From NCBI RefSeq assembly GCF_004791025.1, contig NZ_SRUO01000008.1, forward strand, positions 186,001 through 250,000: a DNA stretch of 64,000 bases. Reading direction: 5' to 3'. The notes below the pieces were generated by a model that saw nothing but the letters and a program-made list of their open reading frames with translations, was not told where the DNA came from and ran no database searches. Positions 53,618 through 61,510 of the stretch are shown in pieces; positions within the stretch are counted from its first letter, which is position 1; every line of letters begins with the position of its first letter. The stretch comes from Mesorhizobium sp. M4B.F.Ca.ET.203.01.1.1 (GTDB lineage Bacteria > Pseudomonadota > Alphaproteobacteria > Rhizobiales > Rhizobiaceae). The position numbers were made by a program, and so were the translations under genes.

Positions 53618-54745
53618 TTGGATTCTTCCCATCTCGGCGCTATCGCCGGGGACAAGGCTGGTAAGGACGGCGAGCGCGTAAGACGGGCCGAGGCCTTCGA
53701 TCAGGCTTTTATGGAAACCGGTAGTGTTTTGCTGCTCTCCTGGCATCATTTTCAGGAACTGTTTTCGCACCGAAGTGAGGAAGTAGCCGCGCAGCGTGTC
53801 GCATACCTTCAATCGCTGCCCTTGGTCGCCTCTATCGCCTCCTTCCAGAAAGAAGACATTGTCGGCTCGGCCGCCAGCCTGCAATCTTTCGAGATTGCTG
53901 CCGCATTCCAATATCCGGCTGCGGGCGCCGCAGTGGTGCGCGAAGAAGCGGCGAAAGCCATGTTTCGTCTCACCAGCGGTGCTGACCTTGTCCGGCCGTT
54001 TCTAGAAAACTGGACGGCCCTGCGTGAAAGTTTTATTCACAGCGAAGAACGCACCCGTGAAGTGGTGGCGATTTCCAAATCCGACTTCGCCGGCAACGCC
54101 GATGCCAAGATCATGGACCTTCTGAAGGATCGGATACGCGCGCCGAATGACATGTTGCAGCAGTTTCAGCGCCTCCATGTCCGCCTTGCTGCAGATATTC
54201 GGCAGCGCGGCGACAAGCGCATTCCCGACGCGGACGATACATCGCGCGCTTTTATCAAAGACGTCATGCGCATCGGTGCGGAAATTGTCCGCCCCGACAA
54301 CCCGGGGATTCGGATTCTGCAAGCCTGGGGATTTGATCTGTCAGATATCGACCCCGAAACAACCCTCGCCGACCTTGGCGATATGGCAGTTTTCCGCAGG
54401 AAGCTGGAAGTGCTGAACGTGCAGTTGAACCTACCCTGGCCGGAGCTCATTGCGCGGGTAAGGGAGGACCAATTGCCCTCGGGCATCATCTACAATGCCA
54501 TTCGACGCTTTCACCCTGACACGCATGAATGGGACGGCAGTGAACTGACAGACCGCTATCTAGCCTGCCTCGCCGCCTATGCCGATGTGACCTACGTCGA
54601 CAAGCGAACCTATGAAGCCTGCAGGCTTGCCCGGCAGAAATCGGAAACGTTTGCCGCCCTCGCTCGACATGTCGAAAAGGCCGGAAGCTATGAAGCGATA
54701 CCCGGCCAGCTCGCGGCGCGGTTTGCGCAAGCGGCGACCACCTAA
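53618..54745 (+). CDS. PIN-like protein of unknown function, 5' end uncertain
   Basis: This protein of about 375 residues is open from a TTG at 53618. Its start, VALDSSHLGAI with the frame read slightly upstream, has the first-strand aspartate of PIN-like nucleases, and WHHFQELF near residue 45 offers a second acidic residue; the rest is mostly helical. The same frame continues upstream as tryptophan-rich, protein-like sequence (WWEPKLETLGRKFLLPK) to a stop at 53507 without a start codon, so the true start is either non-standard or has been lost by a frameshift. It converges on the 209-residue gene. The PIN assignment is tentative. Confidence 0.55.
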   Translation: MDSSHLGAIAGDKAGKDGERVRRAEAFDQAFMETGSVLLLSWHHFQELFSHRSEEVAAQRVAYLQSLPLVASIASFQKEDIVGSAASLQSFEIAAAFQYPAAGAAVVREEAAKAMFRLTSGADLVRPFLENWTALRESFIHSEERTREVVAISKSDFAGNADAKIMDLLKDRIRAPNDMLQQFQRLHVRLAADIRQRGDKRIPDADDTSRAFIKDVMRIGAEIVRPDNPGIRILQAWGFDLSDIDPETTLADLGDMAVFRRKLEVLNVQLNLPWPELIARVREDQLPSGIIYNAIRRFHPDTHEWDGSELTDRYLACLAAYADVTYVDKRTYEACRLARQKSETFAALARHVEKAGSYEAIPGQLAARFAQAATT

Positions 54746-54761
54746 CTTTCAACGCCCACCT

Positions 54762-55391
54762 TCAATACGGCACGTCGACCACGGCGCCTGGCTCCCGGTC
54801 AGCCAATCCCCAAAACCGCGTTACAGCACGCACGTAGCGCGCGAAGTCGCGGTCAGACAGCTGGATGCCTTCGCTGAGAATGGCATGCTCTTCCGACTTT
54901 GCAGCGACGGTGTTGTCCGCATAACGCCAAAGGTGAGGAGCACGGTCACGCAACTTGGTCAGAGAACCTCCGTCGCCATGCCGCACGGCGTTTCCCAGCA
55001 GGTGCAATTCCTCGATTGTCGCCCTTACTTGCCCTGTTTCCAGGTCAAGGCCATGACGCAAACCGGTCCCTCGGACAAGTTTATTGATTTCCACGGTGGC
55101 AATACCGGCACGCCGATCTTCCGGGACATGTATCCTCGCCCAAATCCGGAGCTGGCGCTCAAAGAGCCCGTCCAGCGTGAGCGCGAAGCTGCGCCGCGCT
55201 TCGAAAGCAAGCATGTTCGACGTGTGCATATGGGCGTGATCGAGAAACTCCGCCGTAGATGCCGCAGGCCCACTGATCTTTACGCCGGTATGGAGTGGCA
55301 GGTTGTCCAGCGCAGGCAGCACGACGCGCGTGTAGAAACGGTGAAGGTCGGCCTGAAAAATTCGAGGCAATAAATCTTGGGGCATAGGCAC
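54762..55391 (-). CDS. Unknown protein with a HEPN-like segment
   Basis: This 209-residue, largely helical protein has LHLLGNAVRHGDGGS near residue 135, which resembles the N-x-x-R-H-G form at the end of some HEPN-type domains, but a full RX4-6H motif is not present. I do not recognise a family. It is convergent with the PIN-like gene, with 16 bases between stops. The ATG at 55391 is used; one at 55385 is an alternative. Confidence 0.55.
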   Translation of the reverse strand: MPMPQDLLPRIFQADLHRFYTRVVLPALDNLPLHTGVKISGPAASTAEFLDHAHMHTSNMLAFEARRSFALTLDGLFERQLRIWARIHVPEDRRAGIATVEINKLVRGTGLRHGLDLETGQVRATIEELHLLGNAVRHGDGGSLTKLRDRAPHLWRYADNTVAAKSEEHAILSEGIQLSDRDFARYVRAVTRFWGLADREPGAVVDVPY

Positions 55392-55542
55392 TGCTTCGAT
55401 GAAAATTCGCTGCTGCCCCGACAGTAGCGATGATGCAGACGGCCATTCAAGAGCTGCGGCGCCACTGGCTTAGCCAACGGGCCGCCATGGCATTAGCAAG
55501 TCGCTGAAACGCTCGTGAGACAACAAGAATTCGCAGACCGAC

Positions 55543-56289
55543 CTAACGCGGCGACTTCAACACGCCAGACGCGAGGCAAGATACGCCAAAGAGCTTCATC
55601 TCCCGTTTGATGTTCGCCGTTTCAGCGGGGCTTGCATGAGGTGTAATCATCACTTGATTGATGAACGTCTTCGCCTCGATGTCGACATAGACACCCTCTC
55701 TCAATGCCTGCTTGTCCAACCAAAGGAGTCTCACTTCGTCTTCGAACTTGAAGGCCCGCCGCTTGTGCAAGAGCATGGTCGCGGCCATCCGGGTAACTTC
55801 TTTCTTCGATCCTTCTGCGATCGACTGAGCCAGACGAACAAGAGTTCTCTCGCCACGATACTGGGCGCGGCCTAGAAAAGCGGAGCCGGCGCTGTTCTCG
55901 AGGAGGCCTTTTGCCGCGTTCACCATCGCGTCCACACGACAGCGGATTCGCACAACAGGAGTTTCCTTGTCGGGACCAAAGCCTGCCATTCGCCAACGCG
56001 GTTCGTCATGTGCACCTGTGGTCCAACACGAGCCGTACGATTGAAATCCCGACAACGGACCGGGGCGATTGAACAGACGATCGCACCACCACCGCTCATA
56101 GGGGTCCTGCCAACATCGAACGGGCGAGAGCCGCAGTTTGTTTGTTTCGAAAATCAGCTTGGCGTAACGCCATTCCAGCATGTGATAGAGGAATGGTTTT
56201 GTGATTGCGGGATCCGTCATCACTTTCCGGCCGTCTGCGCCGCGCTCGACGAGGGACCAAGAGATGGGATGCTTCTGGTCGATGATCAT
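55543..56289 (-). CDS. DUF2971 domain protein
   Basis: This is a 248-residue protein with the DUF2971 pattern: YHMLEWRYAKLIFETNKLRLSP near residue 40, the DPYERW motif shortly after, a GSCWT strand near 90 and FKFEDEVRLLW near 190. DUF2971 proteins are widespread, often found beside defence or mobile genes, and have no proven function. ATG at 56289, with GGGAA upstream, was chosen over a GTG at 56316. It stands alone, divergent from the nuclease gene at 56483. Confidence 0.7.
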   Translation of the reverse strand: MIIDQKHPISWSLVERGADGRKVMTDPAITKPFLYHMLEWRYAKLIFETNKLRLSPVRCWQDPYERWWCDRLFNRPGPLSGFQSYGSCWTTGAHDEPRWRMAGFGPDKETPVVRIRCRVDAMVNAAKGLLENSAGSAFLGRAQYRGERTLVRLAQSIAEGSKKEVTRMAATMLLHKRRAFKFEDEVRLLWLDKQALREGVYVDIEAKTFINQVMITPHASPAETANIKREMKLFGVSCLASGVLKSPR

Positions 56290-56482
56290 GACAGATTCCC
56301 AAGAGCCAGCTGGCACTCTAATCGGCTCATTCAGTAGCTAAACCATAATTTTCACGGTGAGCCGTGTAGAGTTCTCAACTGAATGTTGCACGTGCCCTTG
56401 CGAAAGCACCAGATCTGCGCTCAGAGATTGCAGCCATTTGGTTGAAAAGGACTCCGGCGCATTCAAGCCGCAGATAAGTCAC

Positions 56483-58654
56483 ATGGAAAAGCAACTTAGT
56501 GAAGGCGAGATCAAAGACGCCCTCGACGACTTGTCGTGGCAAAAACTTAAAGCTCACCTAGACGCGATCGAGCTCGATGAAGCGCTCGCCGACGAACTGC
56601 TGGGCCACGTAAAGCGATGCGGGCGGTTAGTTCTCAGGCATCCAGACCCGAAGCGCGAGAAGCTACGAGACGGTCTGCTCGACGGACTGGCCGGATACCT
56701 CAGGGAACGCTTGGGAGACGGCGCGCTGTCTAGCTTTGAGGGCGTCCGCACGACGTTTCGAACGATCGAGAATGGCTACCGCGCCATTCTAACATTGCTT
56801 TCTCGCGCTGAGATATCGAAGTTGCTGCCTGACGTACGGGTAGCCGCTTATCTTCAGCGCGCAAACGCTCAGTATAAGGACGTAAATAAGCGCGTCGCTG
56901 CGGCCATACGCAAGGGAGAAACGCTTGAGGCCATGGCAGGCGTTGTCCTGAAGGACGACGATGGCAACGACTTTTCGCCTGATGCGGCCACCGACGCGAT
57001 CGTCAGGACTCTGACCAGCACCCTCTTGATGGAAGGGCATACCAACGATTGGTTCGACAAGAACGGCCTGCTCGTCGTGCCAGATTTCGAACCTGCGGAT
57101 GAGGAAAGTATCTACAAGGCGGGCTCCACCGAAATCCTCGGTATCTGTTGGGGTCGGTGGGAACGCACTGAGGAACACCACAGATTTCTAGAGACGGAGT
57201 GGACCGAACTGACGGGCGAGGCCCGTCCAAAGGGGCTGCCCGACAATATCCAGCTCGTAATCGACACAGGCCCGACGGAAACGTGGCTGTGGGATTTCAT
57301 CGCCAACGAACGGCTCCAGGACCGTCTGGTGCAGACATTCCTGGAGATGTCCTTTGAAACGCGAATGCGTCAGGGACTACGCGGCATCGCTGGCCCTGCT
57401 CCTCTGCTTCCCGATGCTTACGTGTCGGCCGAGGAGGCTCATTCGGCCGTATCGTTGTCCGCAATACTAGGCTACGCGGTGGTCGAGGATCTTGCTCGGC
57501 CCGGCAAACTCCGCTTGATCGAATGGCTGCGTGGCTACGCATTCTTGAAAGGCCTAGCGGAGGAGCGCTTCGAAAGTAGCGCTGCTGGCGTAATCCTCAT
57601 CGAAGAGGCCGAACTGTCGGCCAGATTGCAGCAAGTAGGGCTCTCTGCGGAGGCGACGCGAATCTTTCTCGGGCATGTGTCCTTGGGACGGACTAGCCGT
57701 GACATGTATGACTGCCCGCTGGTAAGGACCTCGAGCGGGAAGCTTCTTCTGTTCGCTCCGGCCGTTCTCGCCACCCATATCGTCAGCGTCGTCCTCTCAA
57801 ACCTCTCCAGACTGCGTGAGCAGCTGTCACGCAAGGGAGCCGCTTTCGAGACCAGCGTACGCAAGTTTTTCATTGATCGCGGAATGGATTGCCGGGGCTT
57901 TAAGGTCAAACGCCAGGGAGAGGTATATGAATTCGATGCCATCCTTGTCTGGGGCGACCGTATTTTTCTGTTTGAGTGTAAGAATCGCAGTCTCTCGGGC
58001 CGAAACCCGGTACAGGCATATTACTTCGCGCTTGAAAACCGCTCTAACGCGCGCCAACTCCAGCGCCTGGCGGGCGCGCTTCGGCAACATCCGGATATCC
58101 TAACCGAGGAATTTGGCCCGGACGCTGCAAACAAGGAGGTCATCCCTTGCATCCTGAATTCGCTGCCGTTCTCTTTGCCAGGGTTGCAAGATGGCGTCTA
58201 CTTCACGGACTGGTCTGCTGTTACCAGGTTCTTCCAGGACAGGTATGTGCACGCAAAGACGGCGCACCACGTCACCGATGATGTGACTCTGCTGCATCGA
58301 TCCGCTCTCTACGATTTATGGCACGGGGATCAGCCGACGCCGGATCGTTTCATCCGGGCTTTGGACAACCCCTTCCAGTTGGAAATCGTGGGTAACCACA
58401 TAGATATCCACCGCAGCATATTCCCCGTTGGTCCCGAGATGGCAGTGGTTTCTCGCGAATTCATGCGGGAAAACACCACGGCGGAATCTATAGCTGAGAC
58501 ATTGGGCGCTTCACCAGATCGGCTGCGTGCCGACATCGCCAAGGTCGGACACGCGGTTAAGAACGTGCGTGCAAGGCATAAACAGTCACTCCTGCGAAGA
58601 GAAGACCGCGCGTGGCGCGAACTTCGAAAGCGGCGTCCGGCTTTAGGCGAATAG
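56483..58654 (+). CDS. PD-(D/E)xK nuclease-like protein
   Basis: This 723-residue protein has a nuclease core near residues 450-505: the helix KGAAFETSVRKFFIDRG, Asp485 in YEFDAILVW and Glu498-x-Lys500 in FLFECKNRS. This is the layout of PD-(D/E)xK/NERD-type endonucleases. The N-terminal 440 residues and the C-terminal 220 residues are unassigned, mostly helical and probably sense or bind something. It is a single gene with no visible partner and is convergent with the TIGR02391 gene. The start at 56483 was chosen because the upstream frame is cysteine-rich and not protein-like. Confidence 0.65.
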   Translation: MEKQLSEGEIKDALDDLSWQKLKAHLDAIELDEALADELLGHVKRCGRLVLRHPDPKREKLRDGLLDGLAGYLRERLGDGALSSFEGVRTTFRTIENGYRAILTLLSRAEISKLLPDVRVAAYLQRANAQYKDVNKRVAAAIRKGETLEAMAGVVLKDDDGNDFSPDAATDAIVRTLTSTLLMEGHTNDWFDKNGLLVVPDFEPADEESIYKAGSTEILGICWGRWERTEEHHRFLETEWTELTGEARPKGLPDNIQLVIDTGPTETWLWDFIANERLQDRLVQTFLEMSFETRMRQGLRGIAGPAPLLPDAYVSAEEAHSAVSLSAILGYAVVEDLARPGKLRLIEWLRGYAFLKGLAEERFESSAAGVILIEEAELSARLQQVGLSAEATRIFLGHVSLGRTSRDMYDCPLVRTSSGKLLLFAPAVLATHIVSVVLSNLSRLREQLSRKGAAFETSVRKFFIDRGMDCRGFKVKRQGEVYEFDAILVWGDRIFLFECKNRSLSGRNPVQAYYFALENRSNARQLQRLAGALRQHPDILTEEFGPDAANKEVIPCILNSLPFSLPGLQDGVYFTDWSAVTRFFQDRYVHAKTAHHVTDDVTLLHRSALYDLWHGDQPTPDRFIRALDNPFQLEIVGNHIDIHRSIFPVGPEMAVVSREFMRENTTAESIAETLGASPDRLRADIAKVGHAVKNVRARHKQSLLRREDRAWRELRKRRPALGE

Positions 58655-58675
58655 AGGGAGGCCAACCGCCTTCTA

Positions 58676-59477
58676 TCAGCTCCGCGGAGGCATGCTGGCA
58701 GCGTCCAGGCGACGGTGAATCAACGAAACAAGCGACAGCAAGTCTTCGGCGTCTTCCTTTGACATCGCCCAGTTTATTCGCGCCTCATGTGCCATGGGAT
58801 TGCGGAACATCCCGAACGTCCCTTTCAGGAGATTGCCGAAGCCCTTCTGCTCGTCCTGCCTCGCTTTTGGTAGCGAGGGCATTGATTGCCAGCATCGGAG
58901 GTGTCCCCGAGAACGCCCTATCGACGAGCACGGCGCCGTCGTCATCGAGCCCGGTGCGAGTTCGCACCTTGGCGGCGATGCTTTTCACCGCTTCGAGCAC
59001 GGCGTGGAAATAGTTGTCCTGCAGCAGTTCTTGCCGACAGAACTTCATTACGTCCGGATGCACGCCTCGTGAAGCGAGGTCTTCGCGCAGCTCTCGCGCC
59101 CGCCGCTCTGCCTGCCCGAGCGTCTCGACTTTTTCTGCCTTCGATAGCTCGCCAGAAGCGGCGACCGAAAGCCCCGTGAACGCGAGCGCCCGGTTGAGAT
59201 TCGCACGCATTGGTTCGAAGCGTTCAGGCTCGCTGACAAACCGCGCCGGCTTCATGGCCTTCCGGATGAACCCAATGATGCGAGTGCGATCGCGGCGCGT
59301 ATTCTGCTCATGCGCGAAGGCGTTGTAGAGGCGATGTCTTTTCGTGATGGCGGGATCGGTATCCTTGATACGACAACTCGTCAGAAGGTGACCAATTTCG
59401 GGGCCTCTCAATCCCTCCGACGTATCCGCGAGTGCATCCGCAATTGCCTGCAGCTGTTCTTGGGAAAACGAAGCCAC
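58676..59477 (-). pseudogene. TIGR02391 family gene with a frameshift
   Basis: Two minus-strand frames together make a TIGR02391 protein. The first frame, from ATG at 59477, gives the family N-terminus (SEGLRGPEIGHLL) through GLDDDGAVLVDRAFSG and MLAINALATKSE; it then leaves the family pattern. The next frame continues with DEQKGFGNLLKGTFGMFRNPMAHE and LSLVSLIHRRLDAA to the stop at 58676. Removing one A from the run of four A residues (minus strand; T run at 58865-58868) restores the frame. The FRNPMAHE segment is an RX4H HEPN-type motif. This may be a real mutation, a programmed shift or a sequencing error. Confidence 0.75.
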
Positions 59478-59645
59478 AACAACCCCTGTGTTCTGACGTG
59501 GTAGCGTATCAGCCCCAAATTGTCACAGAGCATGTAGAATCCCTCGATAGCCAAGCGGCGACTGGTTCGAAGCGGACAACCGCCAAAGCCTCAGGACCTG
59601 AAGCTGAAAGGCCCAAAAGGGAGGTTATTGATTTATGAGGTTCAG

Positions 59646-60671
59646 TCATTCTCTCCGATTTAGTAACGCAGCCCAGTCGATTGCCGCAGTTCCGCCAGCG
59701 AGTGTAGGAGGGGCATCAGCCCAAAAGTAATTTTCGCCCTCTCGAAAATCCACCGCGAGTATTTTCTCATCAGAGAATATGCAATTCGAAAAATCACATC
59801 TCTCAAAAGCATATTTATAGTTCGCATGATGATTTAGTGAATCAATCGAGTCGACACGGGCGATACCGCAGTTCTTGAACATCGACTTATCAAATCGACC
59901 ATCGACTTTTACGTACTTCCATCGCGCTACTGTTACGCCGTTAAATGACGCATTCTTTAGGCTGTCAATTTCATATTCGTCATCGAACGGAAATTCTCCT
60001 CCAAAATATTTTACAGAGGCGAACCCTGGAATGTAGTGCCAGTATACAGGATCATCGTCGTAATGATAATCCTCTTCTGGTTCTACAACGTAAAAGGTGA
60101 TGCTTCGACCAGTGTTAAAACCCGCTTCGTCTCCCGATCGCATGACACCGGAAATCTCTTCTCGATGCCGGTTGCCGTGATAGTTACGCATATGATCTTC
60201 GACAAAATCAGCGAGCAGGTTCATTGCGCTTCGCGCATAGTCCGCTTGCCCGCTATGAATGAGCACACTTAGGGTGGCGACACCGGCAGACACATGGGAT
60301 GGTTTGCTTGGCTCGCTCAAAAGTTTAGCTCCCTCCTGAAGCAGTTTTGCGCGCCCTTCGTTCTCAGCTTGATTGGCCTGCCTAACGCTAATGGAGCCTC
60401 GCCAGCTAACCGTGCAAAAAGTTACCAACGCGAACAGTGCAACACCGAAGGGGGCGAGCGCTTGGGCCAAGCGGGTATCATGCTCCCCATCGAAGCCGTT
60501 ACCGAAAATGAAGAGAAAGGCGGCTACGATAGCCACGGCCGTGAACGTCGCACTGACGATAGACAGCACATACCAATGCTTTTCGGTAATAGTTGGCCAC
60601 TCGCCGGTTGAATCCTTACCCCTACGTTCGGTCACGTAGCCCCCCAGCTCGACGTTTATCCGAACGCACAT
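59646..60671 (-). CDS. Two-helix membrane protein with a pentapeptide-like C-terminus
   Basis: This is a 341-residue protein. Two membrane helices lie at about residues 33-56 and 70-90, followed by a charged helix (EGRAKLLQEGAKLL) and an acidic, tyrosine-rich middle. The C-terminal part contains irregular pentapeptide-like units (FNGVTVARWKYVKV, MFKNCGIARV, FERCDFSNCIF). I do not recognise a family. Membrane-tethered proteins of this form occur in defence islands, but a function cannot be assigned. It lies 35 bases downstream of the next gene on the same strand, so the two may be co-transcribed. Confidence 0.6.
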   Translation of the reverse strand: MCVRINVELGGYVTERRGKDSTGEWPTITEKHWYVLSIVSATFTAVAIVAAFLFIFGNGFDGEHDTRLAQALAPFGVALFALVTFCTVSWRGSISVRQANQAENEGRAKLLQEGAKLLSEPSKPSHVSAGVATLSVLIHSGQADYARSAMNLLADFVEDHMRNYHGNRHREEISGVMRSGDEAGFNTGRSITFYVVEPEEDYHYDDDPVYWHYIPGFASVKYFGGEFPFDDEYEIDSLKNASFNGVTVARWKYVKVDGRFDKSMFKNCGIARVDSIDSLNHHANYKYAFERCDFSNCIFSDEKILAVDFREGENYFWADAPPTLAGGTAAIDWAALLNRRE

Positions 60672-60706
60672 GCCAGTATTGCGTCAGCTTTGTTAGCGCT
60701 ACAGAT

Positions 60707-61252
60707 TCAATCATGGCGCTCGACAGCTACGGGGAAGGTCGACGCAAGGTCTTCCTCCACGTCTATCTCGAATTCGGCGGCGAGCGCCGAAAGCTGCAAT
60801 CCAAAGATTGCCCGTAACTCCCCCAACGCGACGAAATAGCCGGGCGTCAGCGGGCGCTCGCCATGATCATGCCACCGGGCGGGTGATCCATGATCAACGT
60901 CGTCGCGCAGCCGATAGGCGATGTTTCGGTAGTCCGGCAGGGCATCCTCCAGAAAATGCCGAGAGGCTGTGCGCAAATGCCGGACGCGCCGTGCAGCTGA
61001 TGAGTTCTCGGGAAGGTCGTTCAAGATTTGCGTAAGCTCATTGCGAATCTGAATCATCGACTGATCAACTTGGTCCGGAACCTCGAAATGCATCGGCACG
61101 AAGAGCACACGCCGATTCTCTAAGAAATTGAACAGCCGCAAGATCACCGTCCGTTGCGCGACTGGCGGATTCCAGCTCGCGCTAATACTAAGGAACCCGA
61201 TGCCGGTGAGCCTGCTTCGAATGGCATCGAAGCTTCGCCGAACGATCGCCAT
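60707..61252 (-). CDS. Conserved-type protein of unknown function
   Basis: This is a 181-residue soluble protein with a beta-rich N-terminus (ISASWNPPVAQRTVILRLFNFLENRRVLF) and a helical C-terminal half (EIRNELTQILNDLP-like and LRTASRHFLED segments). I do not recognise it with confidence. The ATG at 61252 lies 258 bases from the divergent helicase gene. It probably forms a two-gene unit with the membrane protein. Confidence 0.55.
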   Translation of the reverse strand: MAIVRRSFDAIRSRLTGIGFLSISASWNPPVAQRTVILRLFNFLENRRVLFVPMHFEVPDQVDQSMIQIRNELTQILNDLPENSSAARRVRHLRTASRHFLEDALPDYRNIAYRLRDDVDHGSPARWHDHGERPLTPGYFVALGELRAIFGLQLSALAAEFEIDVEEDLASTFPVAVERHD

Positions 61253-61510
61253 CTACTCTCCCCCACTCCAGATTCGCATCATTGGCGCGGTAGGACGTAA
61301 AAGGAAAGCCCGGCAGGGCGTAACTCGCCGCAACCATCTAATGAAATCGTTGACGCGCGGACGCTCTCGCGTTGTTTCCCGTGACGGGCGACGAAAAGAG
61401 CCATGCCTACATCGCGGCCCGATCAATGTCCGACGACGATGATTTGGAACATTTCAATCTGTTGCTGATATTCGCCCTCGAAGACCTCCTATTTTGCGGG
61501 CGTATTGAAC

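Noticed and set aside
59432..59638. 68-codon plus-strand frame upstream of the TIGR02391 gene
   Set aside because: It overlaps the start of that gene and shows no protein-like pattern.
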